A stretch of 64,000 bases of DNA, taken from the NCBI GenBank assembly GCA_024653485.1, contig JANLFY010000001.1, forward strand, positions 309,060 to 373,059. Reading direction: 5' to 3'. The stretch's first letter is position 1. Each line of letters begins with the position of its first letter. Origin of the DNA: Bacillota bacterium. Lineage in GTDB: Bacteria; Bacillota; SHA-98; UBA4971. Shown here in pieces: positions 35,349 to 44,532 of this stretch. A model generated the notes under the pieces. The model was not told the origin of the DNA and searched no databases. It saw only the letters and a program-made list of their open reading frames with translations. The position numbers were made by a program, and so were the translations under genes.

Positions 35349-35600
35349 CTTTTTGTACTTTCCCCGCTCCATGGTTTTCGGATGTCCCCGTACGGCGTCG
35401 CATAGCGTCCGCATCGACTCGCGCCGTGCCTTACGCTGAGACCGAAACCGAGCTCTTGACTGTTCCACCTGGAGCCAGAAGCCGAGAAGGGAGAACGCAC
35501 AGGCTGGGCCATGGGCGACGCGACTTTTGGGCCGCGCGGTTCGCCTTCGCCCAGGACCAGTCCTCATTCGCTCACGCGATCACGCGTTCACGCAAGACCT

Positions 35601-36245
35601 TCACGCAAGAAACGCGGCCACCACTCCGACAAGAAAGATTCCGTCGTACACGCCTGCCCCGCCGATGCTGACCAGTTGCGGTCCGAGGCTGCGGATCTTC
35701 CGCAAGTTGAGCAGGTCCGCACCGACCAGAGTGCCTATGGAGCCAGCTATGTACGCCACCGGCGCGGCATACTCCCCCGCCAACAGCAACGCTGCTCCCG
35801 CTGCGACGAGCGGCGGGATGAACGCTGGCAGGGCGATCCCCACACCGGGCACCACTCGTGCAATGGACTTGGCTGCCCAGGCCACCACCGCCGAGGCGAC
35901 GACCGCTGGGAAAAGGGGCGTCCGCTGCAGTAGATAGAGGGCGAACACAGTGGGCACCACCGCCCCCCCGAAGTTGACGGCTATGACCTGCTGGCGTACG
36001 CGCGGAGGGTAATAGAAGAAGAACGAGGAGAAAGGCCAGAGTGGATCCTCCACCACAGTGCGCTGTCTTGCCAGGGGGATGTTGACGACGCTTCCGAGCA
36101 GCGAAAGCCCGAAGAGCAGGATGGCGCCCTCGGGCGATAGACCCAGTTTGGTGAATGATATGGCCGCGACGTTGAAGTAGAACAAGAACACGAGAGCCGG
36201 TAGAAATAGGATGAAGAGCAACAACAAGGGAAGCAAACCGAACAC
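35601..36245 (-). CDS. DUF1614 family integral membrane protein
   Basis: A 214-residue hydrophobic protein with about six to seven membrane helices and the DUF1614 features GSVVNIPLARQR, AVNFGGAVVPT, PALVAAGAALLLAG-like segments and GADLLNLRKIRSLGPQLVSI-type loop ending in GGAGVYDGIFLVG. The family is common in Clostridia and of unknown function. GTG 36245 with GGGGATG upstream is preferred. The open frame to 36350 starts with TTG and would add a Gly/Ala stretch and a disordered segment. It is convergent with the tRNA genes. Confidence 0.85.
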   Translation of the reverse strand: MFGLLPLLLLFILFLPALVFLFYFNVAAISFTKLGLSPEGAILLFGLSLLGSVVNIPLARQRTVVEDPLWPFSSFFFYYPPRVRQQVIAVNFGGAVVPTVFALYLLQRTPLFPAVVASAVVAWAAKSIARVVPGVGIALPAFIPPLVAAGAALLLAGEYAAPVAYIAGSIGTLVGADLLNLRKIRSLGPQLVSIGGAGVYDGIFLVGVVAAFLA

Positions 36246-36599
36246 AGGCTCATCCCCCGATCTATCGTCTTGGCGCTCGCCACCGGTGCCGGGCGCCGTT
36301 CCTGCCGCCGGCCAACTCGCCGCGGCACACGTGAGGAAAGCGCCGACCAATGGCTGAGGCGATCATATCCATTATACTATACCTGATATGCGCTCGCTTG
36401 GGGCGGTCGTCATGCGCCTCTTCGGGGGTCACCGCTGCGGGAGCGAACCGGCTGCGTTCGCAGAGGTTCGGCGCGGTTCGCGGCGGTCCTGCGGGGTCTG
36501 GCGGGGATCAGTGAGAATGCACGGCGGGCCCTTCCGCGCCGGATAGGGCCCACTTCCAAGCCTGAGTCTGGCAGACCGAGACTATCACGCGCCGCGGGA
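36246..36599. other. Intergenic region between DUF1614 and the CBM protein gene
   Basis: These 354 bases have no supported gene. An AT-rich patch at 36365-36390 contains, on the minus strand, a TATAAT (36371-36376) that could be the -10 box of the DUF1614 gene, but no good -35 is seen 16-18 bp away. The rest is GC-rich with short GCGGTTCGCGG-like repetitions. Confidence 0.5.
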
Positions 36600-36920
36600 T
36601 CACACGATCTCAACACCCCAGTTGAGGCCGGAATTATTGTCCCAGTGGTCGGCGCCGTCCTTGAAACAGAAATTGAAGGTCTTGTCTCCGTCAATCGTCA
36701 CATCCGCTGACCATGTCAAGTCGTCGAGTCTGGTCATCGGAGTGAAGCGCGCGTTCTCCCAGTTGTCGCCGTACCCACAGTACAAGTAGACGGAATCGGC
36801 ACCTGACGATGAGAGCAGACCCCTGTACATTATCGTCCCTTTCTTCTTGCTGGCGAGAGGGACGGGGTCTACCGCTACCCTCCTATCGATGAATAGGTCT
36901 CGCATGGTTTTTCTGGGCAT
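36600..36920 (-). CDS. Stand-alone CBM25/53-like starch-binding protein
   Basis: A 106-residue protein. After a basic N-terminus (MPRKTMRDLFIDRR) almost the whole length is one beta-sandwich module: IMYRGLLSSSGADSVYLYCG, WENARFTPMTRLDDL and FCFKDGADHWDNNSGLNW. It clearly parallels the module of the protein at 32697, including the FCFxD...WDNNxGxxW end. GAAGGTGG precedes the ATG. With no signal peptide, it is expected to bind intracellular glycogen, made by GlgA. Free-standing modules of this size are uncommon; a role as granule-surface protein is inferred. Confidence 0.78.
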   Translation of the reverse strand: MPRKTMRDLFIDRRVAVDPVPLASKKKGTIMYRGLLSSSGADSVYLYCGYGDNWENARFTPMTRLDDLTWSADVTIDGDKTFNFCFKDGADHWDNNSGLNWGVEIV

Positions 36921-37184
36921 GTGCCACCTTCACCCCTTCACGGCTGTTGATGTCAGTATTATTATCTTGTCTTTGTTCAGGTTTATGTGTCGCGCTCTCC
37001 GCCTTCACTGGAGGAGGGCCGTGAGATGGAGGCGCCTTGCCTGTCTCGCTCACCGAGGTGCCGTCGAAAGAGCCGCTTTGGGTGGAGGAGAAACGTGCAT
37101 GGAGGAGAAATCACTACCCATACTACACCGGGAACCTCGATAACGGTTTGAAGCCGGGAGGCGTCCGGCTGGGAGGGATCGCAA

Positions 37185-38150
37185 GTGGTTGTATCAGGCG
37201 GGGACCTTCGTCGAGCTGCGCACACAGCCGTCGCGCAGTGCATGGGGGTGGCTTCGGGGGAGACCGTGCTTGTCATCACAGATGATAAGCTGCGGGAGAT
37301 CGGTTTCGCCCTGTGGGAAGCTGCATGCTCTCTCGGGGCGGAGGCGATGCTCTTGGAGATGATCCCGAGGTCGAGAAACGGTGAAGAGCCGCCCGCTCCA
37401 GTGGCGGCCATCATGAAGACCGTGGATGTCGTGCTCGCCCCGACGAGCAAGTCCCTCTCGCATACCGCGGCGAGGCGCGAGGCATGTCAGGCGGGCGCGA
37501 GGATTGCGACGCTGCCTGGAATCACACGAGAGGCGATGGTGCGCACGCTTTGCGCGGACTACTCGTCTATCTCGGAGGTCAGCAGGAGAGTCGCCGATGT
37601 CCTGACCTCGGGGAAATCCGCGAGGGTGCTGAGCCCTTCGGGTACCGACCTCGTCCTGTCCCTCGAGGGAAGGGTGGGCCACCCCGACACCGGCATGTAC
37701 CGTCTTCCGGGCGACTTCGGGAACTTGCCTGCGGGAGAGGCGTACATCGCTCCCGTTGAGGGCTCCGCGGAGGGAGTCATCGTGGTGAATGGCGCAATGG
37801 CAGGAGTGGGCGTGCTCGAGGACCACATCACCATGAGAGTGGAGCATGGGTACGTCACCGAGATCTCGGGCGGACAGGGGGCCAAGGCGCTGGAGGAGGC
37901 CATAGCTCATCTTGGGAAGCCGGCCAGAAACATAGCCGAGCTTGGGGTCGGAACGAACGACCGGGCAGTCGTCACCGGCAAAGTGCTGGAGGACGAGAAG
38001 GTGCTGGGGACCGTCCACATCGCCATCGGAAACAACGTGAGCTTCGGAGGGACCGTCGACGTTCCCAGCCATCTCGATGGCATAATCCTTCAACCGACGC
38101 TGCTCGTGGACGGAGTTGCTGTAATAGAGGACGGTGTCCTGAAGGTGTGA
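37185..38150 (+). CDS. M29-like aminopeptidase / leucyl aminopeptidase family protein
   Basis: A 321-residue protein resembling the family annotated as leucyl aminopeptidase (M29-related). It has the N-terminal Rossmann-like half (AVAQCMGVASGETVLVITDD) and the C-terminal metal-binding half, with EGSAEGVIVVNGAM, NIAELGVGTNDRA and HIAIGNNVSFGG. Glu, His and Tyr residues of the dinuclear metal site are expected in those segments. Some members of the superfamily are ring-cleaving dioxygenases, so peptidase activity is not proven. GTG 37185 has GGGAGGG eight bases upstream. The M3-like peptidase gene follows after 17 bp, forming a probable peptide-degradation pair. Confidence 0.82.
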   Translation: MVVSGGDLRRAAHTAVAQCMGVASGETVLVITDDKLREIGFALWEAACSLGAEAMLLEMIPRSRNGEEPPAPVAAIMKTVDVVLAPTSKSLSHTAARREACQAGARIATLPGITREAMVRTLCADYSSISEVSRRVADVLTSGKSARVLSPSGTDLVLSLEGRVGHPDTGMYRLPGDFGNLPAGEAYIAPVEGSAEGVIVVNGAMAGVGVLEDHITMRVEHGYVTEISGGQGAKALEEAIAHLGKPARNIAELGVGTNDRAVVTGKVLEDEKVLGTVHIAIGNNVSFGGTVDVPSHLDGIILQPTLLVDGVAVIEDGVLKV

Positions 38151-38167
38151 TTAAAGGGGGGGCCACG

Positions 38168-39712
38168 ATGGAGCTCGAGGAGTATCGGCTTCGCGCGGAG
38201 GCCTTCCTCCGCGATCTGAACGAGGAGCTTTATCTGAACGGTGCCGGCCTAAAGGCGTCGCTGGACACGTCGAGCATATATGAGCGGAATGCCGACCTGT
38301 TCGAAAAGTGTGAGGTGCTGGCAATCCTCGAGATGTTCAGGGGGGCGACGAAACCCTCGGTGCTTGGGCATATGTGTGCCTCTGGGACGCTCAGCGGCAC
38401 GGGAGCCGACGGCGAAGCTGGTTCAGAGTCATCCGCGCGATGCCTCGCGGGGTTTGCGTGCGACGGGTTCCTTGCAGCAGCCACCAGAGATATCACGGAT
38501 GCCATCGTCTCAGCCGAGACACTGGCCGTGGTGGAGTTCGAAGGAAGGGAGATCCCCTTTCGAAACTCCAAAGTCGTCCTGGCCAACGAGCCGAACGAAC
38601 GGGCAAGGGCGGCGCTCGAGGCGGAGCGACAGAGGGTCACGATAGCGAACAACCCCCGACGCGAGGAGCGCATGGAGACCTTCCACTCCCTCGTGCGCGA
38701 CCTCGGGTACACCGACTACAAGTCGTTCTGCGCCGACGTGGGCGGCATAGACCTCGACAGCCTAGGCCAGGCCATGCAGGACCTGCTGGACGAAACTGAG
38801 GCCGCGTACACGCGTGCCATGGAGAGGGCGGCCGGCTCAGTGCTTGGGATGCGCCTTAGAGACGTACGTCGCCACGACCTAGCTTTCCTGTTTCGGGGAG
38901 CGAGGTTCGACGAGATGTTCCGAGAAGAGAAGGTGGTCCCCACGCTCGAGGCCACCGTTGCCGGCATGGGGCTGTCAATCCGGAACCATCCGAACATTCA
39001 CATCGATTCCCAGGCGCGGGATAACAAGTCACCGCGAGCGTTCTGCGCGCCGCTGGACGTTCCCGGCAAGGTCATGCTCGTCATAATGCCCCACGGCGGC
39101 CACGACGACTACCACAGCATACTCCACGAGGCTGGCCATGCCTGGCACTACGGAAACGTGAGGCCCGATCTGCCGTTCGAGCACAGATGGCTGGGGGACG
39201 ACTCCGTCACCGAGGCGTACGCTTTCCTGTTCGAATACCTGGCGACCTGCGAGCGGTGGCTCGCCGAGAACACGGCGGGAACGCTCCTGGAGGAATACCG
39301 CGCGTTTGCGTTGCTTCACAAACTCTACATGGTGCGGAGGTATGCGGCCAAGCTTTTGTATGAGCTTCGCTTGCACGGTGGGAGCGATCTAGCCGAGATG
39401 CCACGGGAGTACGCGAGTATCCTTACGGATGCCTTGAAAGTGAGGTACCCTGAAAGCGATTACCTGACGGATGTGGATGACGGCTTCTACTCAGCCCGGT
39501 ACTTGAGGGCATGGGTGTTCGAGGCGCACTTGCGACACTTCCTGATGAAGCGTTTCGGAGAACGCTGGTACGCTTACGCCGAGACAGGCGCCGCCTTACG
39601 CGAGCTGTTTTCCGAAGGGCAGAGGCTTCCCGTCGATGCCCTTGCAGCAAGGCTCGGCATTGGAGCGGCCGATCCCGCGCCGCTCGTTGAGGAGATCCTT
39701 GATAGTTTGTAG
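38168..39712 (+). CDS. M3-like (oligoendopeptidase F-type) zinc metallopeptidase
   Basis: A 514-residue cytoplasmic gluzincin. The zinc motif HEAGH (residues 320-324, in ILHEAGHAWHYGNV) with a downstream Glu in SVTEAYAFLFEYL marks the M3/M32-like clan. The flanking helices and the YSARYLRAWVFEAHL region are similar to oligoendopeptidase F relatives. The ATG at 38168 follows AAAGGGGGGG. It degrades short peptides, perhaps those imported by the Dpp-like system, and lies directly behind an aminopeptidase gene. Confidence 0.85.
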   Translation: MELEEYRLRAEAFLRDLNEELYLNGAGLKASLDTSSIYERNADLFEKCEVLAILEMFRGATKPSVLGHMCASGTLSGTGADGEAGSESSARCLAGFACDGFLAAATRDITDAIVSAETLAVVEFEGREIPFRNSKVVLANEPNERARAALEAERQRVTIANNPRREERMETFHSLVRDLGYTDYKSFCADVGGIDLDSLGQAMQDLLDETEAAYTRAMERAAGSVLGMRLRDVRRHDLAFLFRGARFDEMFREEKVVPTLEATVAGMGLSIRNHPNIHIDSQARDNKSPRAFCAPLDVPGKVMLVIMPHGGHDDYHSILHEAGHAWHYGNVRPDLPFEHRWLGDDSVTEAYAFLFEYLATCERWLAENTAGTLLEEYRAFALLHKLYMVRRYAAKLLYELRLHGGSDLAEMPREYASILTDALKVRYPESDYLTDVDDGFYSARYLRAWVFEAHLRHFLMKRFGERWYAYAETGAALRELFSEGQRLPVDALAARLGIGAADPAPLVEEILDSL

Positions 39713-39750
39713 GCGCGATGCGCAGACTTTGGGGTAGGACGGTGATACTC

Positions 39751-39966
39751 ATGGCATCGAAGTCGCCTTCAAGAGACCCGCGCGTCCCGAAGAAGAGCGT
39801 AAAGAAAGTCACCAAACGGGCTTTGGAGGTCGACGAGAAGGACTTCCTAGACATGCTCATGACTGAGGTCAACGAGGACGAGGCGGCGGAGGTGCTGGGC
39901 AAGACCCCAGAGGAGGCTCTGTGGGTGGGTCCGGAGGACGAGCCGGAGGGAAACGGGCACGAGTGA
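39751..39966 (+). CDS. Small charged hypothetical protein
   Basis: About 71 residues with a striking charge split: a basic N-terminal third (SRDPRVPKKSVKKVTKRAL) and an acidic C-terminal two thirds (EVDEKDFLDMLM, EDEAAEVLGKTPEEALW). No family recognised. ATG 39751 follows GGTGAT; an ATG at 39718 is possible. It lies between the M3 peptidase and PPOX genes on the same strand. Confidence 0.45.
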   Translation: MASKSPSRDPRVPKKSVKKVTKRALEVDEKDFLDMLMTEVNEDEAAEVLGKTPEEALWVGPEDEPEGNGHE

Positions 39967-40080
39967 GATGGCCGCTCATGCTTCGCGTTCCGTCGACATA
40001 ACCGTGTCTGCCGGGGAATATCCATACAGCGGGCGGCTGCGAGTTCTTGGCTACCTGCTGCCGCTCGGGGGCTGGAAGCA

Positions 40081-40536
40081 ATGGGCGACATCTCCCCTGG
40101 CCCTCTCGACGAGAGGGTAATGGACCTCCTCGGCAGGCGAGTCGCGACCGTGGTGGTCGCCACGGTGGATGAGTGCGGCGATCCTTGGACGACCCCGGTG
40201 AACGCCATCACGTCCGTGTCCAGGAACACCATCCGGATGGCGCTCGAGCGACGCAGCGCAGCTCTTGTACACCTAGAGCGCCGAAAGAGCGTCATGATAG
40301 CCGTGCTCGACGAGGGGGACATCGCCGTCGGGATCAAGGGTCAAGCTGTCGTAGTGAAGCCTTCCATGGAAGCGAATCCTCTCATGGCCATGGTCGAGGT
40401 CGAAGTGTGCGGCGTCAAGGATGACTCCTGGCCGGATCTGGTGGTGTGCCAAGGTGTCCGAACGCGGCCCAGGCACGAAAGCATCGCGTTTGCCTTCAAG
40501 AGGGTGCTGGCTGAGCTCAGGTCCCAGCCTATGTAG
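40081..40536 (+). CDS. Pyridoxamine 5'-phosphate oxidase-fold (FMN split-barrel) protein
   Basis: A 151-residue protein with the PPOX-like barrel: VATVVVATVDECGDPWTTPV, then LVHLERRKSVMIAVLDEGD and AVVVKPSMEANPLMAMVEVEV. Family members bind FMN or F420/heme and reduce diverse small molecules. GGGGGCTGGAAG precedes the ATG at 40081. It is the last gene before the dnaE promoter. No partner indicates its substrate. Confidence 0.8.
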   Translation: MGDISPGPLDERVMDLLGRRVATVVVATVDECGDPWTTPVNAITSVSRNTIRMALERRSAALVHLERRKSVMIAVLDEGDIAVGIKGQAVVVKPSMEANPLMAMVEVEVCGVKDDSWPDLVVCQGVRTRPRHESIAFAFKRVLAELRSQPM

Positions 40537-40631
40537 GAGTGAGGTCGCGGGCCCGACGCTCCAAGCGCCCCGTCACGCTGTGGATTTCCACGCGCTGCTC
40601 TCGAGTGTGTGCCACTCTCAAGAAGAGGAAC

Positions 40632-40659
40632 TTGCCCACGGGTCAAGAACTGATATAAT
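40632..40659 (+). promoter_or_regulatory. Sigma-A promoter with extended -10 for the dnaE operon
   Basis: TTGCCC (40632-40637), a 16-bp spacer and TATAAT (40654-40659), with TGA directly ahead of the -10 forming an extended TGn element. Transcription should begin near 40666, which leaves a 126-nt leader before the preferred dnaE start. Confidence 0.8.
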
Positions 40660-40671
40660 CTGTAGTACCTG

Positions 40672-40695
40672 AATGGCGGGTATATGCCCGCCATT
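40672..40695 (+). promoter_or_regulatory. Perfect hairpin at the 5' end of the dnaE leader
   Basis: AATGGCGGG and CCCGCCATT form a 9-bp stem with a 6-nt loop TATATG, only a few bases after the predicted transcription start. The loop contains an in-frame ATG (40684). A 5'-terminal hairpin of this type can stabilise mRNA or be a regulatory site. Confidence 0.75.
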
Positions 40696-40791
40696 GGCGT
40701 CTACTATCATCCGCGGTCCTCCCCGTCGCAAGGCGAGGAGGCGGCGACAGCGGACGCATGGGCCGACGTATGGGCGAAAGGGGAGGGGCAC

Positions 40792-43700
40792 GTGGGGAGC
40801 TTCGCTCATCTGCACTTGCATACCCAGTACTCGCTCCTCGACGGGGCGTGCAAGCTGCCTGATCTCATGGCGAGGGCTCGTGAACTCGGACTTGGCGCTT
40901 TGGCCATGACCGATCACGGGGTCCTCTATGGGGCCATCGATTTCTACAAGACAGCAGAAAAGCATGGCATAAAGCCGATCATCGGGTGCGAGCTCTACGT
41001 AGCGAAGAGAACCCGGCACGATCGCACCCCTCACGTGGACGACGACCAGCACCACCTGGTGGTCTTGGCGAAGGACGAAACAGGCTATGGGAACATAGTG
41101 AAGCTCTCGAGCATCGGGTTCGTGGATGGGTTCTACTACAAGCCCAGGGTTGACATGGAAGCGCTGGACCGACACAGAGAGGGCATCATCGCGCTCTCGG
41201 CTTGCCTGGCTGGGGAGGTGCCCTCCCTGATCCTTCAGGGAAACTACGAGGCAGCCAAGCGCAAAGCCGCGGAATACCGGGAGATTTACGGACCCGACGG
41301 GTTCTACCTCGAACTCCAGAGCAACGGCATCCGTGAGCAAGACCTGGTGAACGCCGCGCTCATGGACATGGCTCGGGAGCTGCGAATCCCTCTCGTGGCG
41401 ACCAATGACGTCCACTACGTGCGGCGCGAGGACGCCCGGGTGCACGACGTGCTCCTGTGCATACAGACAGGAAAGACCGTCGACGACAAAGACCGCCTTC
41501 GGTTTCCTACGGATGAGTTCTATCTCAAGTCCGCACACGAGATGCAGGCGGCTTTCAGGCACGTGCCGGAGGCGCTCGAGAACGCGCTCATCATCGCGGA
41601 GCGCTGCAACTTCAAATTCGAATTCGGGAGGTCCGCGGTCCCGGTCTTCGAGGTCCCGGAGGGTCACACCCAGGAGAGTTTCCTGCGACATCTCTGCGCG
41701 GAAGGGTTGAAGAAGAGGTACGACGAGGTAACCGGCGACCTGACCGCCAGGCTCAACTACGAGCTGGATGTCATAGTGAAGATGGGGTACGCTGGGTACT
41801 TCCTCATCGTATGGGACTTCATAAGGTTCGCTCGGGAGAAGGGCATCTACGTCGGTCCGGGTCGCGGATCAGCGCCTGGGAGCCTGGTGTCCTACGCCCT
41901 CGGCATCACTGATATCGACCCCATCAAGTACGGTCTCATATTCGAGAGGTTCCTCAATCCTGAACGAGTCACCATGCCCGACATCGACGTGGACTTCTGC
42001 TTCGAGCGGCGCGGCGAGGTCATCGATTACGTCACCAGGAAGTACGGTGCCGACAGGGTTGCGCAGATCATAACTTTCGGCACCATGGCTGCCCGGGCGG
42101 CCATACGAGACGTTGGTCGCGTGCTCAATTTCCCGTACAATGAAGTGGACAGGATAGCCAAGATGGTCCCCATGGAGCCGGGCACGACCATAGACAAGGC
42201 TCTCGCGTCGTCACCGGAGCTGAAAGCGGCCTACGATCAGGACGAGAAGACGAAAAACCTCATCGACACCGCGAGGGCAGTCGAGGGCATGCCCAGGCAC
42301 GCTTCGGTCCATGCTGCGGGAGTTGTCATCTCCAAGGACCCGCTTGTGGAACACGTGCCACTGTATCGGACGAGCGACGACGCCATAACTACCCAGTTCG
42401 CCATGGAGGATCTCGAGCAGATCGGCGTCCTGAAGATGGATTTCCTCGGCCTGCGCACCCTCACTGTGATCGGAAAGGCTGTGGAGATCATAAGGCACAC
42501 GCGGGGAGAGGAAGTCGACATAGGCAAGATCCCGCTGGACGACCGGGAAGTGTATGAGGCCCTCAGGCAGGGTGACTCCTTAGGTGTGTTCCAGCTGGAG
42601 AGCAGCCTCTTCCAAGGACTGCTGAGAGAAGTCAGGCCCACGTGCTTTGAAGACATCATCGCCATACTCGCGCTCGGCCGACCCGGGCCGATGGGGCGCA
42701 TACAGGATTTCGCCCAGCAGAAGCACGGGGAGAAGCCCGTGGAGTATCCACACCCCGACCTGGAGCCTGTCTTGAAGGAAACCTACGGTAACATGCTCTA
42801 CCAGGAGCAGGTCATGATGGTCGCAAGCACGCTGGCGGGCTTCACCCTAGGGGAGGCCGACATACTTCGGCGCGCGATGGGCAAGAAGAAGCCTGAGGTC
42901 CTCGCAGCCCAACGCGAGAAGTTCATGGAGGGCGCGAGGAGGCGCGGTGTGGACGAGGAGACAGCCGCCCAGATCTTCGATCTCATGGAATTCTTCTCGG
43001 GATACGGGTTCAACAAGAGCCACAGCGCGGCCTACGCCATGATATCGTACAGGACGGCCTGGCTCAAAGTGCACTACCCCGTGGAGTTCATGACCGCTCT
43101 CCTCACGAGTGTGACCGGCGCGTCCGACAAGGTCGCTTTCTACGTGGACGCGTGCCGTCAGAAGGGGATCGAGGTATTACCACCCGACATCAACGAGAGC
43201 TTCGAGGACTTTACGGCGGTCGGGGGGAGGGTTCGCTTTGGTCTGGCGGCCGTCAAGAACGTGGGGAGGGGGGCCGTTCAGGCGATCATCGACGCCCGCA
43301 AGAGCGGCGGCAAGTTCAGGTCCCTGTCGGATTTCTGTGAGAGGGTCGATCTCAGAGAGGTCAACAAGAAGGCCATAGAGAGCTTGATACGCTGCGGCGC
43401 ATTTGACTCTACGGGCGCGAGTCGCGCGGCGCTCCTCCTGGTGCTCGACTCCACACACGATGCGGCTTCGGCTGGAAGAAGGGAACGGGAGAAGGGGCAG
43501 GCATCATTCTTCGATCTCTTCGATGAGAAGGGGGAATTCGCCTCTAGCGAGGTTCCTCTGCCCTCTGTTCCCGAATTCGGCGAGCGGGAAAGGCTTGCCA
43601 TGGAGAAGGAGCTTTTGGGGCTTTACGTGTCGGGCCATCCCTTGCAGGGCGTTGCCGCGAAGCTGCGGGAGCACGTGAGTGCCCAGGTAGCTACGCTCGC

Positions 43701-44187
43701 GGATCACCCGGACGGAGATGAGGTGTCCGTCGGTGGGATCATAACGGCATTCCGGAAAACAGTCACGAAAAGCACCGGGCAGCCTATGGCCTTCTTTACC
43801 CTGGAGGACTTGACTGGCTCGGTGGAGGTAGTGGTGTTCCCGCGGGTGTACGAAGAGTGCTTCAGGTTCATAGCGGAGGATGCCATCGTCTTAGTGCATG
43901 GCAGACTCGACATGAAGGAAGAAGGGGCGAAAATCCTGGCCAACGTGGTGTTGCCATTCTCCCAGGAAATCGTGGTAATCCCCCTCGACGGCGAGACGAC
44001 CACGAGGGGTGCCATGGAGAAGCTCAAGAGGAAGCTCACGAGCGGTGGCCGAGGCGGTGACATCCCCGTCTTCCTCCGTGTGTCGACTTCCGTAGGAACG
44101 GCCGTGGTCTCGACTTCCCCTCAGGTATGGGTGTCCGAGGGAACAAAGGTTGACCTGCACTTGGATGTCCCCGGCGCCAAGCAGTAA
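40792..44187 (+). CDS. dnaE: DNA polymerase III alpha subunit (DnaE type)
   Basis: An 1131-residue replicative polymerase. The N-terminal PHP domain begins HLHLHTQYSLLDGA, followed by the palm, with GPGRGSAPGSLVSYALGITD and MPDIDVDFCFERRGEVIDYV, then fingers and HhH, and a C-terminal OB domain (GGIITAFRKTVTKSTGQPMA). The ATG at 40684 would add 36 unconserved residues and has no ribosome site. GTG 40792 follows AAAGGGGAGGGG at ideal spacing and gives the usual MGSFAHLHLH opening. It heads the classical Bacillota dnaE-accDA-pfkA-pyk order. Being DnaE and not PolC, it may be the primer-extending enzyme or the sole replicase. Confidence 0.95.
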   Translation: MGSFAHLHLHTQYSLLDGACKLPDLMARARELGLGALAMTDHGVLYGAIDFYKTAEKHGIKPIIGCELYVAKRTRHDRTPHVDDDQHHLVVLAKDETGYGNIVKLSSIGFVDGFYYKPRVDMEALDRHREGIIALSACLAGEVPSLILQGNYEAAKRKAAEYREIYGPDGFYLELQSNGIREQDLVNAALMDMARELRIPLVATNDVHYVRREDARVHDVLLCIQTGKTVDDKDRLRFPTDEFYLKSAHEMQAAFRHVPEALENALIIAERCNFKFEFGRSAVPVFEVPEGHTQESFLRHLCAEGLKKRYDEVTGDLTARLNYELDVIVKMGYAGYFLIVWDFIRFAREKGIYVGPGRGSAPGSLVSYALGITDIDPIKYGLIFERFLNPERVTMPDIDVDFCFERRGEVIDYVTRKYGADRVAQIITFGTMAARAAIRDVGRVLNFPYNEVDRIAKMVPMEPGTTIDKALASSPELKAAYDQDEKTKNLIDTARAVEGMPRHASVHAAGVVISKDPLVEHVPLYRTSDDAITTQFAMEDLEQIGVLKMDFLGLRTLTVIGKAVEIIRHTRGEEVDIGKIPLDDREVYEALRQGDSLGVFQLESSLFQGLLREVRPTCFEDIIAILALGRPGPMGRIQDFAQQKHGEKPVEYPHPDLEPVLKETYGNMLYQEQVMMVASTLAGFTLGEADILRRAMGKKKPEVLAAQREKFMEGARRRGVDEETAAQIFDLMEFFSGYGFNKSHSAAYAMISYRTAWLKVHYPVEFMTALLTSVTGASDKVAFYVDACRQKGIEVLPPDINESFEDFTAVGGRVRFGLAAVKNVGRGAVQAIIDARKSGGKFRSLSDFCERVDLREVNKKAIESLIRCGAFDSTGASRAALLLVLDSTHDAASAGRREREKGQASFFDLFDEKGEFASSEVPLPSVPEFGERERLAMEKELLGLYVSGHPLQGVAAKLREHVSAQVATLADHPDGDEVSVGGIITAFRKTVTKSTGQPMAFFTLEDLTGSVEVVVFPRVYEECFRFIAEDAIVLVHGRLDMKEEGAKILANVVLPFSQEIVVIPLDGETTTRGAMEKLKRKLTSGGRGGDIPVFLRVSTSVGTAVVSTSPQVWVSEGTKVDLHLDVPGAKQ

Positions 44188-44325
44188 CCGGTGATGGGTC
44201 CGGGAGTCAGGAAGGAGCCAAACCGGAGTGCAGAAGGATATTCGGGCGCGAGCTAGAAAACAGCATAAACATGAGTGGACATACTACATCCAGCGTCTTC
44301 CTGCTTGCAGAGGAGGAAACAGCGA

Positions 44326-44526
44326 ATGTGGACGGTCGTGTACATCGCGCCAAACAGGCCAGTGGCCGAAATGATGAAGGAGATGCTCGAAAAAGAGGGG
44401 ATGCTGGTGATGCTGCGCCCGGCCGGCGTGCCCCACATGGGCAACTCCGCCAATGTGGAGGTGCTCGTGCCGGAGTCTGAGGCCGAGGACGCACAGGAGC
44501 TTCTTACCGCTGCATTTGGAAGGTAG
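44326..44526 (+). CDS. Small DUF2007-like protein upstream of accD
   Basis: A 66-residue alpha/beta protein (MWTVVYIAPNRPVAEMMKEM to EDAQELLTAAFGR) of the kind found between dnaE and accD in many Clostridia, sometimes misnamed glutamate decarboxylase. The fold resembles DUF2007 putative signal-transducing proteins. ATG 44326 follows GAGGAGG nine bases upstream; the frame is open 17 codons further upstream but lacks a ribosome site there. accD starts 6 bp later. Confidence 0.8.
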   Translation: MWTVVYIAPNRPVAEMMKEMLEKEGMLVMLRPAGVPHMGNSANVEVLVPESEAEDAQELLTAAFGR

Positions 44527-44532
44527 AGAGAT

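Noticed and set aside
35355..35600. Open frames on the plus strand between tRNA-Glu and DUF1614.
   Set aside because: They have no ribosome site or recognisable product; the stretch has only short TCACGC repetitions.
40684..40791. N-terminal extension of DnaE from ATG 40684.
   Set aside because: It lies in a hairpin, lacks a Shine-Dalgarno, and adds residues absent from DnaE proteins; GTG 40792 is far better.
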